In this document: piece after piece, positions 9,026 through 17,088 of the stretch
Layout: every line of letters starts with the position of its first letter
Position numbering within the stretch: position 1 is the first letter of the stretch
NCBI RefSeq assembly: GCF_900107275.1
Contig: NZ_FNPI01000026.1
Span: 1 to 64,000, forward strand
Reading direction: 5' to 3'
DNA: 64,000 nucleotides
Origin: Evansella caseinilytica
GTDB taxonomy: Bacteria; Bacillota; Bacilli; Bacillales; Salisediminibacteriaceae
Notes under the pieces: model-generated
What the model saw: the letters and a program-made list of their open reading frames with translations, nothing else
What the model was told of the DNA's origin: nothing
Database searches by the model: none
Position numbers and translations under genes: made by a program

Positions 9026-10156
9026 CTAACATGCAAAATTATTATCGTTAGGATTTACATACGGTGGGTTCCCAACACGAGGAGGTTGTCCGTTATCAAC
9101 GCTAAACCCCCATTCAATCGTTTCGTGGCTCATGGCACGTTCATAATTTGGAACGGGCATACCCGCTACATTTGGCTTCCAATCTATCTTGCGTAAATCA
9201 AAGTTTCTTTGTAATACCTCGAAGTGCAAGTGTGGATCACTGGAATAACCACTATTTCCTGAACAGCCTATATGATCTCCAGCACGTACCAGTTGCCCTA
9301 TTTGAACTCTGGCACCTCCCCGTATTAAATGTCCATACCTGGAATAAGTACCATCATTATGCTCAATGATAATGTAATTGGCTTTCCCAATATCGTGTTT
9401 ATTCCTACCACCCACAACGTCAGAGTCTTGTTTTACTCTAAAAACCCGTCCGTTTCTTGCTGCAAGAACAGGGGTATTATTAGTCATTGGGAAATCGACT
9501 GCATAACGATTCACACCACGATGGGTAATATTTTCTTTCGGAAAACCCTGTCCATTAAAGCCTTGAGATATACTGATGCCGTTATTAGAAGCAAAAGGCA
9601 GAGCGTAACTGTTAGGCTCAGTATGTTCTGGTTGGTTACGCCCTACATCATTCTTCACAACCAAATAAAAAGTAGGTCGCAAAAAGTTATTGGGATCTGT
9701 CCTCCGAAACGAAACTAAAGGCATATCATGTCCAGGTGCCAAAACATACTCATACATCAGGGCAAAAATGTATTGGTTTCGGTCGATATTTGTTGCTCTA
9801 ACTGTTTTTCCAGTATTTATTGGAACGAAATTGATGCCCCTGCCAAAAAATACCGCCACATAATTGTACGTCGATGTTGAATTGTACACTCTATAATCAT
9901 ACCCGTTGCCATCTGTGCTTAATGATTCTGTCAAACAATTACCTGCATCACATTTCTCTGGACGCGGGGACGAAAGAGCTGTACTGCCTTGTTGTAAAAC
10001 AGCCCCGCTTTGGGCAAATAACTTATGATATGGTGTTAATGGATTCCTAAGGCTAATGGGCGATTGAAGAATTTTGTTTGTGCTAAGAATTTTGTCTATA
10101 CTTAATGGATCATTTAGTTGCTTTCTAGGACTCATCAGCAGATTCCTCTTCATCAT
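9026..10156 (-). CDS. M23 family metallopeptidase with unknown N-terminal domain
   Basis: 376 residues. The C-terminal third is a LytM/lysostaphin-type zinc peptidase domain (about 210-345), with HRGVNRYAVDF supplying the first His and the Asp and SSDPHLHFEV supplying the HxH motif. Such enzymes usually cut peptidoglycan cross-bridges. Residues 1-200 belong to no family I recognise. There is no signal peptide or transmembrane helix, which is odd for a wall hydrolase. The start overlaps the end of the upstream gene by 32 bases; an alternative ATG at 10135, behind GAGG, shortens the overlap to 11. The two genes are almost certainly co-transcribed and translationally coupled. Confidence 0.85.
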   Translation of the reverse strand: MMKRNLLMSPRKQLNDPLSIDKILSTNKILQSPISLRNPLTPYHKLFAQSGAVLQQGSTALSSPRPEKCDAGNCLTESLSTDGNGYDYRVYNSTSTYNYVAVFFGRGINFVPINTGKTVRATNIDRNQYIFALMYEYVLAPGHDMPLVSFRRTDPNNFLRPTFYLVVKNDVGRNQPEHTEPNSYALPFASNNGISISQGFNGQGFPKENITHRGVNRYAVDFPMTNNTPVLAARNGRVFRVKQDSDVVGGRNKHDIGKANYIIIEHNDGTYSRYGHLIRGGARVQIGQLVRAGDHIGCSGNSGYSSDPHLHFEVLQRNFDLRKIDWKPNVAGMPVPNYERAMSHETIEWGFSVDNGQPPRVGNPPYVNPNDNNFAC

Positions 10157-11807
10157 TTTTTACCTTTGGGCCGCAGGGACAGGTCAAATCAGCAAGAATT
10201 TGGGCTCGATCTTGGTCATTTTCCTGAACGAGGTAATTAATTAAATTAGCTTTATCAGCCTCAGCCTTTAACCTGGAGACTTCTGCTTCACGATTTTGTA
10301 TTTCAAGCTCTTGAAGCCGTGTTGCATAATCATCCAAAGCATTTCCTTCCCCTAATAACGATTCAACAATCACCCCTTCAGTTCTTAATACATTCTTGCT
10401 TACTGATAGAACAATTCCAGGTACAGGAATTGGTTCCTGATCAGAAATGGGATCATCATAGAACTGAATTCTTTTAGTATTCACTCGTAGATAAGATTCT
10501 TCTTTAATAAAATCTGTTACACGGTTTCCTTCGTAATCAAAAATATTCTTTAATGCTTCAGTAACTGATTGACGTACTTCATCTTTTTTTGCAGCATCTG
10601 CACTGCCTGTATCAGGATCATCAACAATGACTTCATTCAGTAAAGAATCGAGTTCATATAGTGGTACTTCTCGTCTTTTAGCTCCTTCATATCCATTCCA
10701 AAACGAAATTCTAACATCAACTAAATGCAGAATGGATATAAACTCCTGATTCATTTGTCTAAAAATAAAATTGAGTGTTCGGCTAAGGTTAATATTTTCA
10801 ATTTCACGTTCAATTGATGTTTCCTCTTCCGTTTCTGTCTTCACCTCATATTCTGCGTTAACTTGTACTTCGCGCTTGGCTGAAGCCTTCGCAGCATGTT
10901 TTTGTAAAGCACTTGTGGCATTCTTGGAAAATTCCTCCCGCGCGGCGTTTGTTGCTCCCTCGATCCCGCCACTTACTTTAGCTTTTCCCCATCCCCAGCT
11001 AGCACTTGCTTCGGCCTCCGCATGATATTTAAAGCTTTTTTGGTATTCTTCCTTGTTTGATTGTTCATTGGCAATGGAGGTTTCAAATTCCTCTGCACTA
11101 TCCTCTGAAAAAGAGTCCAAAATGCTCGATGATTCCTTTCTTGTTTCTGAACTTTTCGTAAACGACTTTACACTAATTTTGGTTTTTTCTCCCGGAAGAA
11201 GTGAAAAAGTCTTTATTACCCTACCTGCTCCATAATCTCCTAGAAATGATGATAAACGGTACGTCTCAACTAAATATATTTGAGCAGGAGAAATTTTTTG
11301 CGGCTGCTGAGTATCAGCCTTAACAAGAGGAAAAGGAACATAGTTGTAAGTGTAAGAACCATACAAATTTTTATATACATTTAATCTATATCCGGAATCT
11401 TTCATCATTTCGACTTCATTAGGATCTAATTTTGATAACTTTTCACTCTTTGGTTGTGAACCCACAACATGAAATCCACCATCTTCTTCAGGAACAAAAC
11501 GTAGGGCGCCTGTATTCGCTCCCACTGTAAGTATTGTAGCTTCAGATGAAATGGATCTCCTTCTTGGATCAGAAACTAGAGTGCCTATAGTAATAGGAGA
11601 CGTCAATATTGTCATGCTATTGTTACGAATTTCCTCTATCGGTGGCGGCGTAAGAACATCTGATTTAAAATAATCCGCTTCCTCCCCTTCGAATTCTAAT
11701 CCGATAAAGTTTTTTCCGCTATAAGATGTCGGTTCCGGAACATCATAGTTTAAGACAGGGGCTTTAGAAGGATCACCTAACCTGATCAATCCTCTTTCTT
11801 CTAACAT
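10125..11807 (-). CDS. Unknown 560-aa coiled-coil-rich protein paired with M23 peptidase
   Basis: I cannot assign a family. The protein starts at an ATG behind GGAGGAG. It has a beta-rich N-terminal part (about 1-190) and the segment LLPGEKTKISVKSFTKSSET near 205. A long polar region rich in Ser, Glu, Lys and Ala follows (about 215-345), with an Ala/Trp/Gly patch, AEASASWGWGKAKVSGG. Then come a conserved-looking FRQMNQEFISILHLVDVR block and a C-terminal leucine-rich coiled coil (about 480-540) ending in CPCG and an acidic tail. There is no signal peptide or membrane helix. Its stop lies inside the downstream peptidase gene, so the two probably form one functional unit, perhaps a structural or surface assembly. 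Confidence 0.75.
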   Translation of the reverse strand: MLEERGLIRLGDPSKAPVLNYDVPEPTSYSGKNFIGLEFEGEEADYFKSDVLTPPPIEEIRNNSMTILTSPITIGTLVSDPRRRSISSEATILTVGANTGALRFVPEEDGGFHVVGSQPKSEKLSKLDPNEVEMMKDSGYRLNVYKNLYGSYTYNYVPFPLVKADTQQPQKISPAQIYLVETYRLSSFLGDYGAGRVIKTFSLLPGEKTKISVKSFTKSSETRKESSSILDSFSEDSAEEFETSIANEQSNKEEYQKSFKYHAEAEASASWGWGKAKVSGGIEGATNAAREEFSKNATSALQKHAAKASAKREVQVNAEYEVKTETEEETSIEREIENINLSRTLNFIFRQMNQEFISILHLVDVRISFWNGYEGAKRREVPLYELDSLLNEVIVDDPDTGSADAAKKDEVRQSVTEALKNIFDYEGNRVTDFIKEESYLRVNTKRIQFYDDPISDQEPIPVPGIVLSVSKNVLRTEGVIVESLLGEGNALDDYATRLQELEIQNREAEVSRLKAEADKANLINYLVQENDQDRAQILADLTCPCGPKVKNDEEESADES

Positions 11808-12265
11808 GTTACTCCTCCAAATTATGTAAAGTAAATTTCACTAATAATATGCACATAAACACTAGCTTCTATTACAAACAATTCAATTTTAACACTCTAT
11901 CACCAACTTCTTTTCTTCCTGATTCTCTCAACTTTACACTTACATTTGCCGGACTTCCTGTTTTCCTGCCGTAAATCAATTGTCCCCGCAAAATACGACC
12001 GTTCACAATTTGTCTGACGACGCAACAAAATAAGAACCCAAAGAAGATTGATAAGGGCAACGCTTAATTATAAGATTTATTTGTAAAAACATTACTGTAC
12101 AGTGATTAAAGGAGGACACAACAATAGAATAATATGGAAATATCATAAGCGGATAGTTAAATTAATTTTCTCAACAGCACATATATAAGATCCGCTCTTA
12201 GCTGCAAAAATGAAGAATCGATATCGTTAACAGAGGAACAGTGTTGACTGTAGGAGGAATGAGTA
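11808..12265. other. Gene-free spacer before the PTS operon
   Basis: This 458-bp AT-rich spacer separates the divergent unknown/M23 pair from the PTS operon. It contains a small palindrome, ACTGTACAGT, near 12092. An AAAGGAGG-like site near 12110 has no usable ORF behind it. I see no clear terminator, RNA gene or coding sequence. It probably contains the divergent promoters of both units. Confidence 0.4.
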
Positions 12266-12715
12266 TTGCTTAGCAGCATTATCAAAAAGGAGCTCATTCA
12301 GTTGAATGTTAGCGCCGACAATTGGGAAGATGCCATTCGCAAAAGCACACATCCACTGGTAGCTCATGGCAAAGTAACAGAAGAGTATGTGAACAAAATT
12401 ATTGAAATCGCTCAGAATACAGGTCCATATATCGTGATTACAAAACATGTCGCACTGCCGCATGCGCCTTCAGAATTCGGCGTGAAAGAGACAGCAATCG
12501 GGATAACAACATTAAAAATCCCTGTAAATTTCGGTAATAAAGAAAATGACCCTGTTAAATATTTATTTTGTTTAAGTGCTAAAGACAGCACCGGACATTT
12601 AGAAGCAATGTCTCAACTAGTCAGCCTTTTGGGAAAAAAAGACTTTTTCGAACTGCTGGACAACAGCGGCAGTCCAAATGAAATAATCAAATATATTGTT
12701 AATTTAGACCAATAG
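12266..12715 (+). CDS. PTS EIIA component, mannitol/ascorbate type
   Basis: 149 residues forming a single PTS_EIIA_2 domain. The phospho-acceptor is the His of KHVALPHA (near residue 70). It takes phosphate from HPr and passes it to the EIIB encoded next. The start is a TTG at 12266 preceded by TAGGAGGA; a nearby ATG is followed at once by a stop in its frame. It heads the operon EIIA-EIIB-EIIC-SIS-aldolase-aldolase-regulator. The domain is strikingly similar to the C-terminal EIIA domain of the regulator at 17089-19152, sharing the TEEYV, GPY, KHVALPHA and SQLV blocks. Confidence 0.92.
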   Translation: MLSSIIKKELIQLNVSADNWEDAIRKSTHPLVAHGKVTEEYVNKIIEIAQNTGPYIVITKHVALPHAPSEFGVKETAIGITTLKIPVNFGNKENDPVKYLFCLSAKDSTGHLEAMSQLVSLLGKKDFFELLDNSGSPNEIIKYIVNLDQ

Positions 12716-12736
12716 ATCAATATACGAGGAGTGATT

Positions 12737-13018
12737 ATGATGCATAAAGCCTTAGTAGCGTGTCGAGCAGGGGTCGGTTCAAGCTTAATGCTAAAAATCA
12801 AAATAAACGAAGTTGTGAAAGAACATCAGCTGCCGCTTCAAGTAGAACATGCTTCTTTAGACGGGGTAGCGGGATTTGACGGTGATCTGCTCATTACCCT
12901 TGTTGATGTTGCCGAAGAGTTAAAAGGAAAGGGGATAAAACAGCATATTATCGGAATTACAAATATTGTTGACAAACAGGAAATATATGAAAAATTAACT
13001 GCTTTTCTGAATAAGTAA
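12737..13018 (+). CDS. PTS EIIB component, ascorbate/galactitol type
   Basis: 93 residues. The N-terminal P-loop-like motif ALVACRAGVGSSLML carries the phosphorylated Cys, as in UlaB/GatB-type EIIB proteins. It accepts phosphate from EIIA and gives it to the sugar during transport through EIIC. The ATG at 12737 was chosen behind GAGGAG; an in-frame GTG at 12731 overlaps that site, and a second ATG lies at 12740. It sits 21 bp after EIIA in the same operon. Confidence 0.9.
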   Translation: MMHKALVACRAGVGSSLMLKIKINEVVKEHQLPLQVEHASLDGVAGFDGDLLITLVDVAEELKGKGIKQHIIGITNIVDKQEIYEKLTAFLNK

Positions 13019-13171
13019 ACTCGTTCCAGCAAGTAGAAACATCGAAAACTCAGGTGAGGACTCTCCTCCACTTGACGAAAAAAATGCCTGCGCTTGCACC
13101 TCGTTTATGGGCACGGGGCTTCAACGATTTTCATCATCATAAAAATTTGCATAAAAAGGAGAGAATATTCC

Positions 13172-14434
13172 ATGATGCAATTTGTTATCAGTTTATTTAG
13201 TAACCCGGCAGTGTTGTTGGCATTGGTTGCTTTCATCGGTTTACTCGCGCAAAAGAAAGCAATGACAGAGGTCATGACAGGTACATTTAAAACCTTGATC
13301 GGGTTCCTGATATTTGGCATCGGCGCCAGCACCATGACGGCAGCACTTCAACATTTCAATACCTTGTTTCAAAAAGGGTTTCATATAACCGGAGTCGTTG
13401 CTTCGCCGGAAGCAGCCACGGCTCTGGCCCAATCACAGTACGGGTTTGTTGTTTCATGCACATTAATTTTAGGGTTCGTAATGAATTTAATTTTTGCCAG
13501 AATTACGCCGATGAAAAATATCTTTTTCACAGGTGGACATAGTTTATTCTTTGCATGCGTATTATCGCTGATAATGAAATCATATGGATATTCAAATGCA
13601 GTCTCCATTATTGTCGGCGGCGGTATTTTAGGCTTTTGTTCTGCCGCGCTGCCCCAGCTCTGCCAGCCGTTTATGAGAAAAATAACCGGTGGAAATGAAA
13701 CCGCTATCGGTCATTTTAATATGCTGGGCTATGCTTTGTCAGGCAGTATCGGAATGCTGTTCAGCAAATATAAAGACCAAAGCACAGAACAAATTAAGTT
13801 TCCCGCCTGGCTGTCTTTTTTTAGAGATTTCTTGATGGGAATGGCCGTCATTATGCTGCTATTATTCTATGTTTCCGCTTTCAAAGCCGGAAGTGCCGTC
13901 ACGCAGGAATTATCAGGAAATACCCATTGGTTAGTATTTCCGTTAATACAGGCGTTTATGTTCACGGCAGGAATGTCTATCTTAATGACCGGTGTCCGTA
14001 TGTTCTTAGCAGAAATTACGGCTGCATTCGTATCCATTTCGGAGAAGTTCATTCCGAATTCCCGTCCTGCCCTTGACGTGCCAACCGTGTTTCCTTACGC
14101 ACCGACAGCGGTAATCGTTGGTTTCTTATGCGCGTATGCCGCCGGATTGGTTGGTGTGCTCTTTATGGTTGTGCTTGATTTTCCAATCGTGATTATCCCG
14201 GCTGCGCATATTGCCTTTTTCTCGGGAGGAACTGCCGCCGTATTCGGCAACGCAACAGGCGGATGGAGAGGTGCTGTTACCGGCTCCTTTGTTGCCGGAC
14301 TTTTACTAGCTTTTTTGCCGACGGTCCTGTATCCGGTGTTCTCGGGGATGAACATCGATGGATCTACCTTTCCGAATATTGATTATAATGTTACCGGTAT
14401 GCTGTTAAATCAATTTTTAAGCTTTTTTCATTAA
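13172..14434 (+). CDS. PTS EIIC permease, ascorbate (UlaA/SgaT) type
   Basis: 420 residues with about ten to twelve hydrophobic segments. It matches the UlaA-like EIIC superfamily: an FLIFGIGASTMT-like segment near the N-terminus and Gly-rich helices such as IVGGGILGFCSAALPQLCQPF. The ATG at 13172 follows AAGGAGAG; the longer frame from 13094 lacks a binding site. The transported sugar is unknown. The downstream enzymes (SIS isomerase, DapA-family and KDPG-type aldolases) point to an acid sugar or amino sugar that passes through a 2-keto-3-deoxy intermediate rather than to ascorbate, since no Ula enzymes are present. Confidence 0.9.
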   Translation: MMQFVISLFSNPAVLLALVAFIGLLAQKKAMTEVMTGTFKTLIGFLIFGIGASTMTAALQHFNTLFQKGFHITGVVASPEAATALAQSQYGFVVSCTLILGFVMNLIFARITPMKNIFFTGGHSLFFACVLSLIMKSYGYSNAVSIIVGGGILGFCSAALPQLCQPFMRKITGGNETAIGHFNMLGYALSGSIGMLFSKYKDQSTEQIKFPAWLSFFRDFLMGMAVIMLLLFYVSAFKAGSAVTQELSGNTHWLVFPLIQAFMFTAGMSILMTGVRMFLAEITAAFVSISEKFIPNSRPALDVPTVFPYAPTAVIVGFLCAYAAGLVGVLFMVVLDFPIVIIPAAHIAFFSGGTAAVFGNATGGWRGAVTGSFVAGLLLAFLPTVLYPVFSGMNIDGSTFPNIDYNVTGMLLNQFLSFFH

Positions 14435-14509
14435 TTACTAATGGACAAGCGCAGCGCAGGCTGGATGGCGAACGTACTCAGAAAAAAATATTATGAATGG
14501 TGATAGAAA

Positions 14510-15106
14510 ATGACAGAAGTAGACTACTATTTTAAGACGATCAAGGAAGAAATAGCGAAGCTAATGGATAATGTGTCCACATCTACGTTAATAGATGTTA
14601 AAAAATGTATTATTTCAGCTAAAAAGACAGGAAACAGAGTGCACGTAACAGGAATTGGTAAACCAAGCTATGTTGCCGGTTATATTTCTTCACTCCTCTC
14701 TTCTACCGGTACACCGTCCTATTTTCTGGACGGCACAGAAGCCATTCATGGTTCCTCGGGACAAGTAGTAGAAGGAGATATCGTCATTGCTCTTTCAAAC
14801 AGCGGAGAAACAAGGGAATTAAAAGCAACGGTGAACACATTAAAAAATAATGGCGCAATCATTGTCGCAGTTACCGGCAACAAGGAATCATGGCTGGCAA
14901 AGCAATCTGACTATACATTGATCGCCGGGGTTTCCAAAGAAGGAGATTCATTAAATAAACCCCCAAGAGCATCTGTGATAGCAGAAATGGTCATATTGCA
15001 AAGCCTCACTGTGCTGTTGCAGGAAGATGTTGGCTTGGATTCGGAGCAATATGTGAAATGGCATCCGGGCGGAGCTTTAGGCCAGTCAATAAAACGTCCG
15101 TTGTAA
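14510..15106 (+). CDS. SIS-domain phosphosugar isomerase, KdsD/GutQ-like without CBS domains
   Basis: 198 residues, one SIS domain. The sugar-phosphate binding blocks are VHVTGIGKPSYVAGYISSLLSSTG, FLDGTEAIHGSSG and VIALSNSGETRELKATV. It ends with a WHPGGALG segment that is typical of arabinose-5-phosphate isomerases of the KpsF/GutQ group. Those enzymes usually carry two CBS domains after the SIS domain; these are missing here and the protein simply stops. It probably interconverts aldose and ketose phosphates formed from the imported sugar. The start lies behind GGTGATAG, a weak site. It sits inside the PTS operon. Confidence 0.85.
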   Translation: MTEVDYYFKTIKEEIAKLMDNVSTSTLIDVKKCIISAKKTGNRVHVTGIGKPSYVAGYISSLLSSTGTPSYFLDGTEAIHGSSGQVVEGDIVIALSNSGETRELKATVNTLKNNGAIIVAVTGNKESWLAKQSDYTLIAGVSKEGDSLNKPPRASVIAEMVILQSLTVLLQEDVGLDSEQYVKWHPGGALGQSIKRPL

Positions 15107-15130
15107 ACCTTACTTAACGAGGTGGTATCA

Positions 15131-16030
15131 ATGCAATTAACAGGAATCATCACAGCGATGGTCACTCCTTTTGATGACAATCAAAAAATTGATGTTCCAG
15201 CTACGAAAGCACTCGTAAATCAATTGATACGTTCGCATGTTAACGGCTTATTTATTCTGGGGACAAACGGGGAATTTCATGTCATGGCCAGGGATGAAAA
15301 AATACAATTCGCCAAAATTGTTATTGAAGAAACAAATAAACGCGTGCCGGTATGTGTAGGCGTCGGCGGAAACAGTACAAGAGAAGTCGTGGAATTATCA
15401 AAGGCAATGACAGCAATAGGAGCGGATGTATTATCGGTGATTACGCCATTTTTTATTTCTCTAACAGAAGAAGAACTTTATCACCATTATGCCGTCATTG
15501 CCGCATCCGTCTCTCTTCCGATTGTTCTGTATAACATGCCAAAAAACACAGGGATCAATATAAGCACCGACCTGGTAAAACGAATGGCAAAAATACCTAA
15601 TATCATTGGTATTAAAGACAGCAGTGGAGATATTGCCAATATCAAAAGCTATATTGAAGCTACGAAAAAAGAAGATTTCGTTGTGCTGTCAGGATCGGAT
15701 TCATTAATTTTAAAAGCGCTGGATGAAGGTGCTGCTGGTGCGATTGCAGCCACCTCCAATATACTGACTAACATAAACGTTTCCATTTATCAGCACTGGC
15801 TGAAGAAGGAGAAAAACAAGGCGGAGGAAGCGCAGCAAAGTTTGGAAGAACTACGCGGCATTTTGAAGCTTGCTTCGATTCCGGCTGTATTGAAAAAAGC
15901 AATGGCAATAGCAGGAACACCGGTCGGACCAGCACGGTATCCTGTGCTGCCGCCTTCAGAAGCAGCAATCCAGGAAATCGAAGCAGCAGTGAAAGCGTAT
16001 CAGAAAAAGCATGCTGCATTAGCTAATTAG
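15131..16030 (+). CDS. DapA/NanA family class I aldolase
   Basis: 299 residues, a TIM barrel of the dihydrodipicolinate synthase/N-acetylneuraminate lyase family. The substrate-carboxylate loop reads GTNGEF (GTTGE in DapA). The active-site Tyr lies in VLYNMPKNTG and the Schiff-base Lys in GIKDSSGD (near residue 160). The ATG at 15131 follows GAGGTGG; an in-frame GTG nine bases upstream is less likely. Within a sugar PTS operon it should be a catabolic 2-keto-3-deoxy-acid aldolase or synthase, not lysine biosynthesis. Exact substrate unknown. A MITE is inserted four bases after its stop codon. Confidence 0.88.
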   Translation: MQLTGIITAMVTPFDDNQKIDVPATKALVNQLIRSHVNGLFILGTNGEFHVMARDEKIQFAKIVIEETNKRVPVCVGVGGNSTREVVELSKAMTAIGADVLSVITPFFISLTEEELYHHYAVIAASVSLPIVLYNMPKNTGINISTDLVKRMAKIPNIIGIKDSSGDIANIKSYIEATKKEDFVVLSGSDSLILKALDEGAAGAIAATSNILTNINVSIYQHWLKKEKNKAEEAQQSLEELRGILKLASIPAVLKKAMAIAGTPVGPARYPVLPPSEAAIQEIEAAVKAYQKKHAALAN

Positions 16031-16034
16031 CTTA

Positions 16035-16239
16035 ATGTGTTTGTTCAAAAAGGCAATGGTTCCGCTCGATGCGCTCAATTCCTCCTAAGTGCTGCCCACG
16101 TCCTGTGGGCAACGGCGAAATGTCACCATCCTGGTTCCAAGAAAACCACTCACAGCCGGCCTGAAAAGAATGCATCGGCTTCACTCATTGCTTCGTGTTT
16201 GTTCAAAAAGATAAAAAACGATCTTTTTGAACAAACACT
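16035..16239 (+). mobile_element. MITE family 1, copy 1 (205 bp)
   Basis: A non-coding element with inverted termini: left ATGTGTTTGTTCAAAAAG, right ending CTTTTTGAACAAACACT. It is flanked by a 3-bp duplication, TTA (16032-16034 and 16240-16242). The right end carries a second inward copy of the terminus, forming the hairpin GTTCAAAAAGAT/ATCTTTTTGAAC. It is the same length as the copies at 41550-41754 and 55753-55957 and very similar to the first. It lies between the two aldolase genes of the PTS operon, and its hairpin could lower expression of the downstream genes. Confidence 0.88.
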
Positions 16240-16260
16240 TTAAAGAAGGGAGCTTTTATT

Positions 16261-16905
16261 ATGATGAAGAATGACGTGCTCACCAGAATCGAACGGACAG
16301 GAATCATGGCAATTGTAAGAGTGGAAACGATAGAAAGAGCGTTTGAAATTGCAGATGGCTGTCTGGACGGCGGAGTCGATGTCCTGGAAATCAGTTATAC
16401 CTTGCCAAACGCCGGCGAAGTAATTAACGAACTTACTAAAAAATATCGTGATCAATTACTCGTTGGCGCCGGCACTGTATTGGACAGCGAAACAGCAAGG
16501 CTGGCGATATTAGCGGGGGCGAAATTTATCATTGCGCCAAACTACAACGAGAGTGTCTGCAAACTATGCAATCGATATCAAATTCCTTATGCACCTGGAT
16601 GTACCTCCGTTACAGAAATGGTTCAAGCCATGGAAGCCGGGGCAGCGATGATGAAAGCATTTCCCATCGCCAATCATTACGGTCCAGCGCTTGTGTCAAA
16701 TATTAAAACAGCCATTCCGTACATGCCGATCATGGCTTCAGGCGGCGTTACAATAGATAACATCGCAGCATGGTTTAAAAACGGTGTTGATTGTGTCGGA
16801 GTCGGCAGCCTGCTGACGAAAGGCTCGTCCGCTAAGATTGCGAAAAACGCTCAACTGCTTAAGGAAAAAATAACAGCGTTTCGCAGCGTGAGGAAAAAAC
16901 AATAA
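16261..16905 (+). CDS. KDPG/KHG-type aldolase (Eda family)
   Basis: 214 residues of the 2-keto-3-deoxy-6-phosphogluconate aldolase family. The core motifs seen are IMAIVRVET, LEISYTLPNAGEVI, GAGTVLDSETA, the Schiff-base region MMKAFPIANHYGP (Lys in MMKAF) and the phosphate-binding MASGGVTIDNI. It cleaves 2-keto-3-deoxy-6-phospho acids to pyruvate plus an aldehyde phosphate. The start is ATG ATG behind AAGGGAG. It sits in a PTS operon with a second, DapA-type, aldolase, so one may act on a phosphorylated and the other on an unphosphorylated or amino intermediate. Its promoter-proximal side was invaded by a MITE. Confidence 0.92.
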   Translation: MMKNDVLTRIERTGIMAIVRVETIERAFEIADGCLDGGVDVLEISYTLPNAGEVINELTKKYRDQLLVGAGTVLDSETARLAILAGAKFIIAPNYNESVCKLCNRYQIPYAPGCTSVTEMVQAMEAGAAMMKAFPIANHYGPALVSNIKTAIPYMPIMASGGVTIDNIAAWFKNGVDCVGVGSLLTKGSSAKIAKNAQLLKEKITAFRSVRKKQ

Positions 16906-17088
16906 AGCCCCCACCTTCCCAGCGCCGGTTGTTCAAAAAGGCGCTATGACTTTCGACCTTAATGAAGTTCGAAGGCCGCACTTCCATTTTTGAAGTGGCG
17001 TTCTATATATGAAGTGATAACCGCATACCTTGCGGCGTTTACCAAATGCGTAGCGTGAGTAACAGATGACGAAATAGGAGCGAGAACG

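Noticed and set aside
15131-16030. Lysine biosynthesis DapA
   Set aside because: It lies in a PTS sugar operon with a KDPG-type aldolase, and the substrate loop is GTNGE rather than GTTGE.
16043-16243. ORFs inside the 205-bp elements (also near 41570)
   Set aside because: They differ between copies and depend on terminal repeats; the elements look non-coding.
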